Assembly (NCBI RefSeq): GCF_018595685.2
Contig: NZ_CP092334.1
Span: 90,001 to 154,000 of the forward strand
DNA length: 64,000 nucleotides
DNA from: Flavihumibacter rivuli
GTDB lineage: Bacteria > Bacteroidota > Bacteroidia > Chitinophagales > Chitinophagaceae
Reading direction: 5' to 3'
In this document: piece by piece, positions 26,166 to 35,124 of the stretch
How positions within the stretch are numbered: position 1 is the stretch's first letter
Layout of the letters: the number at the start of each line of letters is the position of its first letter
The notes under the pieces: model-generated
The model's database searches: none
The model's input: the letters and a program-made list of their open reading frames with translations, nothing else
What the model was told of the DNA's origin: nothing
Program-made: the position numbers and the translations under genes

Positions 26166-27653
26166 TTATTCAGTGAGTCGCATGGGGTAGCGGAAAACGC
26201 CTTCATAGCCGGGATACATACCATCGAGGGTAACCGAAGATCCCGCCTTTTCCAATTCAGCGCGGAATTGTTCAACGGTGGAAACATCCTTGCCATTCAC
26301 CTTCAGGATCACAAAGCCTTCTTCCATCCTTGTTTTGCTGAAGGCACCTTTGTCGTCAATGCCCCTCACGATCACACCGCCTTTTACTCCCAGTTCCTTG
26401 GCCAGTTTTCCATCGATGGTCGCCAGGTCGGCTCCTAACTTATCCAGGACACTTGATTTTACCACTTCTGTGGTTCCACTGCTGTTACGCAATACCACTT
26501 CACTGATAAAGTCCTTTCCATCGCGCCTGTAACCGATCTTCACCTTATCGCCGGGGCGGTAAGTAGCAATCTGCCCTACCATCTCAGCACCGCTCTTTAC
26601 GGGCACATTGTTGATGCGGGTAATGAAGTCGCCTTTCTTGATGCCACCGGCTGCTGCAGCACCGTCCTTGGTAACATCCAAAACAAACACGCCTTCCCCC
26701 TCCTTGATGCCTTGTTCTTTTTTGATCTCATCGCTAAGGTTATCGGGGGCGTAATTAATGCCCAGGTATGCCCTTTGTACGGTGCCGAATTTCATCAGGT
26801 CGGCCACGATCTTCTTTACGATGTTCACCGGGATGGTGAAGGAATACCCCGCGTAGGAACCGGTGGGAGAAGCGATGGCTGAGTTGATACCGATCAGTTG
26901 ACCAGCTGTGTTGACCAGCGGTCCGCCGCTATTGCCAGGGTTCACTGCTGCATCGGTTTGGATAAATGACTCAATGGGGGTTCGGCTTTGCCTTTTATTG
27001 ATCTCGAGGGTCCGTCCTTTGGCACTAACAATACCTGCAGTAACGGTGGTTTCCAGGTTAAGGGGATAACCAATGGCCAGTACCCATTGACCTACTTGTA
27101 CCTCATCGGAGTTGCCGTAAAGCAGGAAGGGCAAGTCTTTGGCTTCGATCTTAATAACGGCCAGGTCACTGCTGGGGTCGGCCCCTACCAGTTTGGCCTT
27201 GTAGGACTTCTTATCGCTCATGGTAACGGTGATCTCATCCGCACCATCCACTACGTGGTTATTGGTAACGATATAGCCATCATCACTAATGATCGCACCG
27301 GAGCCGGAGGCCATTTGGGGCAGGGTCCTGGGGGACATGTCCTCATCCCAGTCGAACCCAAACAGATCAAACAACGGACTTCTCCTGGGCAGGTTATTGC
27401 TGGCAGTCCTGGTTGCCTTGGTCTTAATGTGTACGGTAGCGGGAATGGAGGATGCTGCTGCCTGCTGGAAATCGGTTGGGGACCCATTAACACCATCAAA
27501 AAGCCCTGCATAGTTTGCCGGTATCTTACTACCTGCCTCTGCATTGGTATAAGGGGTCAGATTATTTCCTGCAAACTTGTTATAGGCCCACATGCTACCT
27601 ACGGATGTAGCTGCGCTGATCAGGATAACGGGAACAATCTGTTGTAGTTTCAT
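26166..27653 (-). CDS. degP: HtrA/DegP-type periplasmic serine protease with PDZ domains
   Basis: 495 residues. N-terminal hydrophobic signal or anchor (1-24). The trypsin-like domain has the full triad: His133 in VTNNHVVDG, Asp163 in SSDLAVIK and Ser242 in NPGNSGGPL. Two PDZ domains follow (about 300-390 and 405-495). It degrades or refolds damaged envelope proteins. The protease ends at 26166 just past a shared terminator. A Bacteroidota htrA is often controlled by envelope-stress sigma factors; I see no such site in the 174 bases upstream. Confidence 0.95.
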   Translation of the reverse strand: MKLQQIVPVILISAATSVGSMWAYNKFAGNNLTPYTNAEAGSKIPANYAGLFDGVNGSPTDFQQAAASSIPATVHIKTKATRTASNNLPRRSPLFDLFGFDWDEDMSPRTLPQMASGSGAIISDDGYIVTNNHVVDGADEITVTMSDKKSYKAKLVGADPSSDLAVIKIEAKDLPFLLYGNSDEVQVGQWVLAIGYPLNLETTVTAGIVSAKGRTLEINKRQSRTPIESFIQTDAAVNPGNSGGPLVNTAGQLIGINSAIASPTGSYAGYSFTIPVNIVKKIVADLMKFGTVQRAYLGINYAPDNLSDEIKKEQGIKEGEGVFVLDVTKDGAAAAGGIKKGDFITRINNVPVKSGAEMVGQIATYRPGDKVKIGYRRDGKDFISEVVLRNSSGTTEVVKSSVLDKLGADLATIDGKLAKELGVKGGVIVRGIDDKGAFSKTRMEEGFVILKVNGKDVSTVEQFRAELEKAGSSVTLDGMYPGYEGVFRYPMRLTE

Positions 27654-27827
27654 ATTCCTGTTCTTTTTCTTTTTGTAATTTCTGTCAAAGCTTATGCCTT
27701 ACCACCACAATTTAATAAAGGCGACAAGTTTTCAGTTTCTACTGATCCCAGTTTAACATATGTTTTACTAAGGTCTTCGTAGATGCTAAGCTAAAGTTAA
27801 TGATTATTAGCAAGTTGTCAGCCATCC

Positions 27828-28829
27828 TTAGAGCGACTGCAAAAATGCCATGGTGTCTACCCCATCAGCAAAATCACCCAGTTCGGGACACTGTGCCCCG
27901 CCGAAGGGGATCTGTCCATGGCCTACGATACATTGAACAGTTTCATTGCCTTTAAGGTTTACTTCCACTGCTTTCCTGTCTTCATAAAACTCATAATGGA
28001 TCTGCCCGATAGCAGAAAAGATCGCCGGGTTCTCTATCAATAACACGGACCCATTGGTCATGTAGAACTGGTTGTTCAACAGGTGAATGGCCAATTGGTA
28101 ATCGTAATTGTTCTTATACTTATTGTGTTCGAAGAAATGGAGGTATTTCTTCATGGCCTCCAATAGGGGAACAAAATCATAGTTTTTGGGCACGTATAGC
28201 TTGGTCACATTCCTGCAGCCCAGGCCAAAATACTGGTGGGTGTCATCTGCCAGGAGCTCCAGTTCCTTACTTGTTTCGGTGCCATCCAAAATTGCCACCG
28301 AGCTCCTGTTGCGACGGATGATGGAGGGATATTTGCTAAAGTAGTAATCGAAATACCGGGCCGTATTGTCGCTGCCGGTGGCAATATAGGCCTCACAGCC
28401 TTTGAGGGAATCGGCAAATGAAACCAGGTTTTGGAGGGTTACTTCCTTTTGGTAGAGGTACCTGATCAGGTATTTGAAAAGTACATCGTCCTTGGAGGAA
28501 AGCTTGACGGTTGCCCGGTGGCCACTGAGGAACACGCAAAGCCAATCGTGAAAACCAACCAGGGGGATATTTCCGGCCATTACGATCCCGACGTTTCGGG
28601 GTTCCGAAGGGGTGTCCGGGACATTATAGGCTTTGGCGAAACCGGCCAGCTTGTCTGCCTGCAGGAAATTACGGACGATATTGTTGGCCGCAAGGTCAAT
28701 GAATTCGGGGGTGAACCAGCCATTGGCCGCCTGGGCCTTCAGTTTGGTTTCCTGCCATTCAATAGGATTATTTTCAATATGTTCGCCCAGTTGAACCAAT
28801 AAATCGATCCGGTGTTGTAAATTCAACAT
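27828..28829 (-). CDS. LuxC-family acyl-CoA reductase
   Basis: 333 residues. Aldehyde-dehydrogenase-like fold: NVGIVMAGNIPLVGFHDWL near 79-97 binds NADPH, and Cys205 in YFGLGCRNVTKLYVP is the expected acyl-thioester nucleophile. LuxC proteins reduce fatty acyl-CoA or acyl-AMP to aldehydes; in Bacteroidota without lux genes the role is unclear. It diverges from a ferredoxin gene with only 59 bases between the starts. This pairing recurs in Bacteroidota as far as I recall, suggesting that the ferredoxin delivers electrons or that both are regulated together. Confidence 0.88.
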   Translation of the reverse strand: MLNLQHRIDLLVQLGEHIENNPIEWQETKLKAQAANGWFTPEFIDLAANNIVRNFLQADKLAGFAKAYNVPDTPSEPRNVGIVMAGNIPLVGFHDWLCVFLSGHRATVKLSSKDDVLFKYLIRYLYQKEVTLQNLVSFADSLKGCEAYIATGSDNTARYFDYYFSKYPSIIRRNRSSVAILDGTETSKELELLADDTHQYFGLGCRNVTKLYVPKNYDFVPLLEAMKKYLHFFEHNKYKNNYDYQLAIHLLNNQFYMTNGSVLLIENPAIFSAIGQIHYEFYEDRKAVEVNLKGNETVQCIVGHGQIPFGGAQCPELGDFADGVDTMAFLQSL

Positions 28830-28836
28830 GTCCCTA

Positions 28837-28856
28837 TAAATTTGCGTGCAAAGTTA
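28837..28856. promoter_or_regulatory. divergent promoter boxes between luxC-like gene and ferredoxin
   Basis: Minus-strand TAACTTTG at 28849-28856 precedes the reductase ATG by 19 bases. A plus-strand TAAATTTG is at 28837-28844, and a weaker AAAATTTG ends 5 bases before the ferredoxin ATG at 28889. No clear -33 elements. Confidence 0.5.
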
Positions 28857-28888
28857 ACTTATATCATACCCATTAAAAATTTGCATCC

Positions 28889-29236
28889 ATGGCAATCAAA
28901 ATAACCGAAGAATGTATCAATTGCGGTGCCTGCGAGCCCGAATGTCCCAATAATGCTATTTATGAAGGTGGGGTTGAGTGGGCCCTCAGTGATGGCACTT
29001 CTGTAAAGGGAGGCTTTACCCTGATGGATGGAACGGTGATTGATGCAGACCAGCGCAATTCCCCTATCAGTGTAGATACCTATTACATTGTACCGAATAA
29101 GTGTACCGAGTGCCAGGGCTTTCATGAGGAACCCCAGTGTGCGGCTGTATGCCCGGTAGACTGCTGTGTACCGGATGAAATGTACCAGGAAACCGTTGAA
29201 GAACTGATGGCCAAGAAAGAGAAATTGCACCTGTAA
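28889..29236 (+). CDS. 2[4Fe-4S] ferredoxin
   Basis: 115 residues. First cluster motif C-x2-C-x2-C-x3-C at residues 9, 12, 15 and 19 followed by Pro; second cluster at Cys72, Cys75, Cys84 and Cys88 with an eight-residue insert between the second and third ligands, and an extra CC at 92-93 before the Pro. This is the Alvin-type (Chromatium-like) bacterial ferredoxin arrangement with a 50-residue spacer. Cytosolic electron carrier of low potential. Its divergent neighbour is an acyl-CoA reductase. Confidence 0.94.
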   Translation: MAIKITEECINCGACEPECPNNAIYEGGVEWALSDGTSVKGGFTLMDGTVIDADQRNSPISVDTYYIVPNKCTECQGFHEEPQCAAVCPVDCCVPDEMYQETVEELMAKKEKLHL

Positions 29237-29302
29237 TGGCCATAAAAAATTGTTGGGCATAAGGATTTATTCCTTAACTTAACAACACAGAAAAGTTTTA
29301 CT

Positions 29303-29384
29303 AGTAGCGTAAGCTACTTCTAGCAGGCGGGTGATATTTCCCGTCGGATAACGGGTGAAGGAAGCCAATCCTTCACCTTTTTTT
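29303..29384 (+). terminator. structured RNA with terminator between ferredoxin and ddl
   Basis: Hairpin AGTAGC GTAA GCTACT (29303-29318) has a GNRA loop. Then CGGG (29328-29331) can pair with CCCG (29340-29343), or CCCGT (29340-29344) with ACGGG (29351-29355). The terminator is GGTGAAGGA / TCCTTCACC (29354-29377) plus seven T. The alternative pairings overlap, so an attenuator is possible, but it may be just the ferredoxin terminator. Confidence 0.6.
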
Positions 29385-29455
29385 ATGAATTATTTTGAGC
29401 CTTGGGTCTATACCTTGAAATTTGATGACCCAAATCAACAAAGTACAGTTTTACG

Positions 29456-30448
29456 ATGAGCAAAAAACCTGTTATCGCCTTCCTAACCGGCGGGTACTCC
29501 GGGGAAGCGGAGATCTCCTACAAGAGTGCTATTACGATCGAGAATAATATTGACAAGGACAAGTATGAGGTGTATAAGATCGATATCAGGAAGGATGGCT
29601 GGTGGCATACTACCGGTGATGGTCAAACGACAGGGGTAGACCGTAATGACTTTTCGCTTACTGTTGCTGGCAATAAGGTGACTTTTGATGCAGTATTGAT
29701 CGGGATCCATGGTACGCCGGGAGAAGACGGGAAACTGCAAGGCTATTTCGATATGTTGGGTATCCCCTATACCAGTTGCGATGCCGCCACTTCCGCACTA
29801 ACTTTCAATAAGCGTTATACGGTAGCAGTAGCTGCTTTTTCAGGAATCAATGTGGCACGTTCCCTCCACCTTTTCCGCCATACACCGGTCGATCCCTTGC
29901 AAGTTGCGTCACAATTGCAATTGCCGGTGTTTGTAAAGCCCAATAATGGGGGTAGCAGCATTGGTATGAGCAAGGTGAATAAGGCCGAAGATATGGCAGA
30001 AGCCCTGCGCAAGGCCTTTAATGAAGATGACCAGGTTTTGGTGGAAGAGTTCATTTCCGGCAGGGAATTTACGATCGGGGTATTCAAAACAGGAGGCAAG
30101 ATCATGACCCTTCCGTTCACGGAGGTGATCAGTAAGAAGGAGTTCTTTGATTTCGAAGCCAAATACCAGGGATTGAGTGAAGAGATCACCCCCGCCGTGG
30201 TGGATGAGTCCATCGCGGAGAAAGTCAGGTCTGCCGCAAAAAGAGTTTATGAGGTATTCAATTGCCGGGGTGTGGTAAGGATCGACTTTATTTACAATGA
30301 GGCTAAAGGGGAGCCTTATATGCTGGAAATAAACACTGTACCCGGACAAAGTGAAGCCAGCATTGTGCCCCAGCAGGTGAGGGCAATGGGCTGGACCCTA
30401 AAGGACTTCTATTCGGCTTTGATAGATGAGGCCTTGGCCCTTAAATAA
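29456..30448 (+). CDS. ddl: D-alanine-D-alanine ligase
   Basis: 330 residues. ATP-grasp enzyme: N-terminal GGYSGEAEISYKSA near 12-25 with the family's E-x-S triad element, IHGTPGEDGKLQGYFDML near 83-100, the central PVFVKPNNGGSSIGM near 157-171, and the C-terminal EINTVPGQ that binds Mg and substrate near 305-312. It makes the D-Ala-D-Ala terminus of peptidoglycan precursors. The following PASTA gene starts 48 bases later on the same strand. Confidence 0.97.
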   Translation: MSKKPVIAFLTGGYSGEAEISYKSAITIENNIDKDKYEVYKIDIRKDGWWHTTGDGQTTGVDRNDFSLTVAGNKVTFDAVLIGIHGTPGEDGKLQGYFDMLGIPYTSCDAATSALTFNKRYTVAVAAFSGINVARSLHLFRHTPVDPLQVASQLQLPVFVKPNNGGSSIGMSKVNKAEDMAEALRKAFNEDDQVLVEEFISGREFTIGVFKTGGKIMTLPFTEVISKKEFFDFEAKYQGLSEEITPAVVDESIAEKVRSAAKRVYEVFNCRGVVRIDFIYNEAKGEPYMLEINTVPGQSEASIVPQQVRAMGWTLKDFYSALIDEALALK

Positions 30449-30495
30449 TTTTTGTTTTCTTTGGAATCCATATCCTTACCATAAAAATCTGATAC

Positions 30496-31314
30496 GTGTT
30501 TGCATTTATCACAAAAAAGCCACTTTGGGTCAATATCCTTTTCGCCTTCGGGTTAATGGCCGCATTGATCCTGATCTTTTTCGGGTCACTCGAATTCCTT
30601 ACCAAACACGGGGATGTAGTGGTGGTGCCCAGTGTTACCGGGAAGTCCCTGGAAGAAGCCCGGAAAACGCTGGAAGAAAAAGGGTTTGAAGTGGTGATCC
30701 AGGATTCAGTTTACCGCGATACCCTTGCTCCCCTGGCGATCATCAAGCAGTTTCCAGAATCTGATGCATCGGTGAAGGTTAACCGTACGGTTTACCTTAC
30801 GGTGAACAGGGCTGTGCCTCCGGATGTGGTGATGCCCAACCTGGTGGGTATGAGCGTGAGGAATGCGGCCATTGTACTGAAACAATTTGGTTTGAAAATG
30901 GGGGACACTACTTATCGCCCTGATTTTGCGAAGAATTCTGTGCTTACACAGTTGTATAATGGCCAGGATGTAAAGCCAGGAACCAAATTGCCTATGGGAA
31001 GTTCCATTGCGTTGGTCCTGGGAAGTGGACTGGCAAATGTTGATATGTCGGTTCCGGATCTTTTTGGAATGACCCATGCGGAAGCGAAAGTCTTATTGGA
31101 ATCCACCGGTATTAGTTTTGGGGCACAGGTACTGGATGCCGATGTAAGGGATACGGCAACTGCTTATATTTACCGGCAGAGCCCGGAGAGGTTTACTTCA
31201 GACAGGACCGTAAACCGGATCAGGCCTGGACAAATGATCGATGTTTGGCTCAGTACACAAAAGCCAACCCGGATCGATTCCCTTGCCACCCCAGTTCAGG
31301 AAAACAATTATTAA
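30496..31314 (+). CDS. membrane-anchored PASTA-domain protein
   Basis: 272 residues, start GTG at 30496. A single N-terminal membrane helix (about 12-33) is followed by three PASTA repeats, each about 65-70 residues (VVVPSVTGKSLEEARKTL, VVMPNLVGMSVRNAAIVL and MSVPDLFGMTHAEAKVLL begin them). PASTA domains recognise uncrosslinked peptidoglycan or lipid II fragments. No kinase or penicillin-binding domain is attached, so the role is structural or sensory. The neighbourhood with ddl agrees with cell-wall function. Confidence 0.92.
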   Translation: MFAFITKKPLWVNILFAFGLMAALILIFFGSLEFLTKHGDVVVVPSVTGKSLEEARKTLEEKGFEVVIQDSVYRDTLAPLAIIKQFPESDASVKVNRTVYLTVNRAVPPDVVMPNLVGMSVRNAAIVLKQFGLKMGDTTYRPDFAKNSVLTQLYNGQDVKPGTKLPMGSSIALVLGSGLANVDMSVPDLFGMTHAEAKVLLESTGISFGAQVLDADVRDTATAYIYRQSPERFTSDRTVNRIRPGQMIDVWLSTQKPTRIDSLATPVQENNY

Positions 31315-31332
31315 TAATAAACCACCCAGCTA

Positions 31333-31647
31333 ATGGAAAATATTACTGTTGAAGAACTTAAGGCAAGGATGGATGCCGGAGAAAAATTGAATGTAATTGA
31401 TGTTCGCGAGCCGGAAGAGTATGCCGAGTTCAATATTGGCGCTAAATTGATACCCCTGGGAAAGATCCAGGCCATGCAGATTGATGATCTGGAAGACCTT
31501 AAGAATGAGGAGTTAATCATCCATTGCAGGAGTGGTAAGCGTAGCCTTACCGCTTGCCTGTTCCTTGAGGCGATGGGTTTCACCAACACCAAGAACCTGG
31601 AGGGAGGTATGCTTGCCTGGCAGGATAAGTTTGGTGCCGCAAAATAA
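31333..31647 (+). CDS. rhodanese-like domain protein
   Basis: 104 residues, a single rhodanese domain: VIDVREPEEYAEFNIG (21-36) and the active-site loop HCRSGKRS with Cys65. It transfers sulfur from donors such as thiosulfate or persulfides; the physiological acceptor is unknown. It lies 19 bases after the PASTA gene, so it is probably the last gene of the ddl operon. Confidence 0.93.
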   Translation: MENITVEELKARMDAGEKLNVIDVREPEEYAEFNIGAKLIPLGKIQAMQIDDLEDLKNEELIIHCRSGKRSLTACLFLEAMGFTNTKNLEGGMLAWQDKFGAAK

Positions 31648-31711
31648 ATATTACACGCTTGTGATGAAGTGACCGGCCCGCCTGGCTTGTTCTGCTTCTT
31701 CTTATTGTAAA

Positions 31712-31746
31712 GAAAAACCCGCTGGAGCAAAGCCAGCGGGTTTTTA
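31712..31746. terminator. bidirectional terminator
   Basis: AAAAACCCGCTGG AGCAAAG CCAGCGGGTTTTT between the convergent rhodanese gene and TonB-dependent receptor gene. Confidence 0.92.
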
Positions 31747-31748
31747 TC

Positions 31749-34097
31749 TTATAACCTGATGTTCAAACCTGCCATCCAGTTGATACCTGCCATGGGATAA
31801 ACATAGTTTTCGGTTGTCATTAGGTTGTTATAGATGTAGCTGAAAGTATAACCGTTCGGTTCGTAGAGTTTGTTGAAGAGGTTGTTCACCTGGAAGATGA
31901 AATTGACCTCCCTTGCCAGTTTGCGGCTAAGGGTATAGCTGAGGCGCAAATCTTGTACGTAATACGGGTCCAGGCTTCGCTCTGCCTTTCCTGTATTGTC
32001 AAGATATTGACGGCCTACATATTTGCTGATCACGGCAATTTCTGCATTGGAGACCGGGTAAATGTAAAGTGTTGCCCCTCCTACTACAGCCGGAGAGAAT
32101 GCTATATCCGATTTGTTATAGTTGACTTCTTTTTGCCCACCGTTGTCATAATCGTCCAGGAATTCTGTGAAATCGATCACCTTATTTTCGCTTAACGTGA
32201 GGTTGGCTGCCAGTTTCATCCAACTGGTGAGTTTGGCTGATGCCTGTAGCTCTACGCCCAATCTGTAGCTCTTGGGGATATTGGTGCGGGTATAGGCCCC
32301 AACATCATTCACTTTGCCTGTTAATACCAGTTGATCACGGTAATGCATGTAGAAAAGATTGGCGCCAAGGGTATAGGTTGAGGTCTTCTTTTCCAATCCT
32401 AGTTCAACATCATAGAGGGTTTCATGCCTTGGCTGCTGGGTGGCGCCCGCTTCAAAATCATCCCTGTTGGGTTCCTTGTTCGCAACGCCAAATGAGGCGT
32501 AGGCACTCCAGTTCTTATGGCGGTAGCTGATGCCCAATTTGGGATTGAAGAAATTGTACCTGTTGTCCGTGGCAAGGGTAGGGTTATCACGGAATCCTTC
32601 AATATCATAGCGGACATTGCGTAGTTGGAGGTCAACAAAACTTTCCCATTTTTCACCAAGTTGCTGTTGCCATTTCCCATACACCGAGAAATCAGTCTTC
32701 AGGGCATCAAGATCATACCATTTGTGGTTGTCAGGTACCCCGATCTTTCCCCAGATCACTTTGCCGTAATGCTGCCCATCATACCTGTTGTAGCCACCCC
32801 CAAAGGTCAGCTGTGTTTTTTTGTGCTTGTACTGCAGGCTATAAATTGTTCCGTAATAGTAGTTATCAAGCCATAGTTGCCGGATCAGGTCTGTACTGGT
32901 TATGGTCTCATTTCCTACTGTAACAGGCTGCAGGCCGTATTTCCCAAAGCCCTCATCGGCCTTGTATTGCTCATAATAACCCCTTCCCCTGGTGAGGAAT
33001 GTGGCAATATTAAAACTAAGCTTCTCGGATGCGCTATGGTTAAAGAACAGTTGGTAATGGTCCTGCTGGTAGTTGTCTGTTTCATTATCGTAGGGCTCAC
33101 CAGGCCTTTCGGTGCCTGCGATATTGCAGGTGCGGCAATTGCCCACTTCAGACTGGGGAATACCATACCAGGCCTGGTAGGTCTTTTCCTTCCCGGAGAA
33201 AACATTCAGTCTTAAGGAAGACTTGCCTGAAAGATAGGCAGTAGAAAGGTAAAAGGATTTGAGGTCGCTGCTGGCCCTGTCAATGTACCCGTCACTACTG
33301 ATGCGGGAAAGCCTTGCATCAATGGTGAAATGATCGCTGATGAGCCCGCTTCCAGCCTTTATGGTGTTTTTCCAGGTGTTGAAAGAGCCATAGCTATTGT
33401 TGAATTCTGCATAGGCTTCTTCCCTGAACTCGTTAGTGCTCATGGAAAGGGTGGCCCCGAACGCCCCTGCGCCATTACTGGAGGTGCCAACGCCCCTCTG
33501 GACCTGGACACTGCTAACGGAGGAAGCAAAATCTGGAAGGTTAACAAAGAAAACACCCTGGCTTTCGGCATCATTGTAGGGTATCCCGTTCAAGGTGACA
33601 TTGATGCGGGTTGCGTCTGTTCCCCTGATCCTGATACCGGTATAGCCCACCCCATTACCTGCATCCGAACTCACTACCACACTAGGCGTCTGGTTAAGCA
33701 GGAAGGGGATATCCTGACCAAGGTTTTGTTTGCTGATCTCCTTCTGGCTGATATTGGTCTTGGCAAAAGGGGCCTGTTCACTGGCCCTTGTTGCTTTCAC
33801 CTCCACTGGCTGAAGGAATAGGTTTTGCCTTTCTAACTGGATGGCGGTCAGGTCTGCCGTCGACCTGCCCTGGGTTGACTTATAGCCAATTGCTGTCAGG
33901 ATAAAGCTTGGGGTCTTTTCAGGAATGGAAGCCAGGCCGTTTTTGTCGGTGAGTACCACCTGTCCATTGGGGAGTTCAATACTTACACCTTCCAGTGGCT
34001 GGCCATTGGATTTGTCGGTTACCTTAACCTGGCGGGTTTGCGCCAATAATGGGGAAATCAATAAAGAGAAGCAGATCCCCAAAAGCAATTTTTTCAT
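31749..34097 (-). CDS. TonB-dependent receptor, predicted thiamine transporter
   Basis: 782 residues from the ATG at 34097 (MKKLLLGICFSLL signal peptide); longer in-frame starts upstream run through the riboswitch and are rejected. After the signal comes a carboxypeptidase-regulatory-like beta domain (about 20-90), the plug with RIRGTDATRINVTLNGIPYND near 170, and a 22-strand barrel to the C-terminal strand ending NIRL. Substrate assignment rests on the TPP riboswitch in its leader: in Bacteroidota such receptors are known as thiamine or thiamine-phosphate importers (OMthi type). Monocistronic in this window; no pnuT or thiamine kinase genes adjoin it. Confidence 0.92.
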   Translation of the reverse strand: MKKLLLGICFSLLISPLLAQTRQVKVTDKSNGQPLEGVSIELPNGQVVLTDKNGLASIPEKTPSFILTAIGYKSTQGRSTADLTAIQLERQNLFLQPVEVKATRASEQAPFAKTNISQKEISKQNLGQDIPFLLNQTPSVVVSSDAGNGVGYTGIRIRGTDATRINVTLNGIPYNDAESQGVFFVNLPDFASSVSSVQVQRGVGTSSNGAGAFGATLSMSTNEFREEAYAEFNNSYGSFNTWKNTIKAGSGLISDHFTIDARLSRISSDGYIDRASSDLKSFYLSTAYLSGKSSLRLNVFSGKEKTYQAWYGIPQSEVGNCRTCNIAGTERPGEPYDNETDNYQQDHYQLFFNHSASEKLSFNIATFLTRGRGYYEQYKADEGFGKYGLQPVTVGNETITSTDLIRQLWLDNYYYGTIYSLQYKHKKTQLTFGGGYNRYDGQHYGKVIWGKIGVPDNHKWYDLDALKTDFSVYGKWQQQLGEKWESFVDLQLRNVRYDIEGFRDNPTLATDNRYNFFNPKLGISYRHKNWSAYASFGVANKEPNRDDFEAGATQQPRHETLYDVELGLEKKTSTYTLGANLFYMHYRDQLVLTGKVNDVGAYTRTNIPKSYRLGVELQASAKLTSWMKLAANLTLSENKVIDFTEFLDDYDNGGQKEVNYNKSDIAFSPAVVGGATLYIYPVSNAEIAVISKYVGRQYLDNTGKAERSLDPYYVQDLRLSYTLSRKLAREVNFIFQVNNLFNKLYEPNGYTFSYIYNNLMTTENYVYPMAGINWMAGLNIRL

Positions 34098-34167
34098 GTT
34101 TACACCTTGTTGAATTGAAAAAAATGATTTGAGAGAAATGCTGCGAAAGCAAAAGGAGAGCAATAAA

Positions 34168-34265
34168 AAGTCCACCTTCCCTGCGCAGGCATTACCCTGT
34201 TCAGGTTCTACGGGTATCATCTCAGCCTGGGCGGTTTTACCCGCTTTCAGCACCCCGAGGAATCT
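34168..34265 (-). promoter_or_regulatory. TPP riboswitch (THI element)
   Basis: On the minus strand the leader of the TonB receptor gene contains CGGGGTGC, then GCTGAGATGATACCCGT, then GAACCTGAACAGGGTAATGCCTGCGCAGGGA (given in pieces: GAACCTGAACAGGG, TAATGCCTGCGCAGGGA). These are the conserved parts of the thi-box: P1-P2, the CTGAGA pyrimidine-binding core and the P4-P5 diphosphate-binding core. The segment between core and ATG is about 70 bases and probably forms the expression platform. Confidence 0.95.
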
Positions 34266-34373
34266 GATTGTTGATTACGGCCGTAATAAGGGAACGAAAT
34301 TAAGGGCATTTTTAAAAATTCCTGTAACATTCTTGTATCCTCATCCGTCACACCTTAAAACAAACTGAATTTT

Positions 34374-35096
34374 ATGAAAAAAGTGTTTTTGGCGATAGCG
34401 GCCATCATCGTTTCAACAGGGGTCTTTGCCCAGGCAACTACAGTAAAGGATGCCAATGCGGTAGAACGCAAGGTAGGTGGGTTTACAGGTGTGAAGGTGT
34501 CTAGTGGGATCGAACTGTTGATCCAGCAGGGGGATAATGATGCCGTTGCGGTTAGCTGTAACAAGCCCGAGCATCTCGGTAAGATCAAGACCGAGGTTGA
34601 AGGGGGCGTATTGAAGATCTACATAGATAACAATGGATGGGATTGGAAGTGGAGAAATAATACCAAGTTCAAGGCCTATGTGTCGGTTAAGGAGATCAAT
34701 AAACTGGTTGCTAGTTCCGGTGCGGACGTGAAGGTGAGCGGGGTGATCAATTTCAACCAGCTTGATGTGGATGTGAGTTCAGGTGCTATCCTTACCGGTA
34801 GTTTCAAGGGTAAGGTAATGAAGGTGGATAACAGTAGTGGTGCTATTTCCGATTTATCCGGCAGTGTGGATGACTTGACCGTAGATGCAAGCAGCGGGGC
34901 TATCTTCAGGGGATATGACCTGTCGAGTGTAAATTGCAAGGCTGATGCCAGCAGTGGGGGCTCAGTGAAGATCACCGTAACGAAGGAGTTGAGTGCCGAT
35001 GCCAGCAGTGGCGGATTGGTTCAATACAAGGGAGGTGGCGTGATCAGGAACCTGAAAACCAGCAGTGGTGGTAGTGTCAAATCATCCAGTAAGTAA
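34374..35096 (+). CDS. head-GIN (DUF2807) secreted protein 1
   Basis: 240 residues with signal peptide (about 1-20, cleavage FAQA). DUF2807 domain, a parallel beta-helix with repeated SSGA/SSGG turns (SGAILTGS, SSGAISDL, SSGAIFRGYD, SSGGSVKI). From memory, databases call the family putative auto-transporter adhesin, head GIN domain. Likely periplasmic or surface protein with unknown ligand. Followed 29 bases after its stop by a paralogue. Confidence 0.9.
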   Translation: MKKVFLAIAAIIVSTGVFAQATTVKDANAVERKVGGFTGVKVSSGIELLIQQGDNDAVAVSCNKPEHLGKIKTEVEGGVLKIYIDNNGWDWKWRNNTKFKAYVSVKEINKLVASSGADVKVSGVINFNQLDVDVSSGAILTGSFKGKVMKVDNSSGAISDLSGSVDDLTVDASSGAIFRGYDLSSVNCKADASSGGSVKITVTKELSADASSGGLVQYKGGGVIRNLKTSSGGSVKSSSK

Positions 35097-35124
35097 AAGA
35101 GTATTCAACAATAAGCGAATAGCA

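Noticed and set aside
31749-34253. TonB receptor starting 52 residues earlier
   Set aside because: The extra N-terminal piece is translated riboswitch sequence and lacks a signal peptide; the ATG at 34097 begins a proper one.
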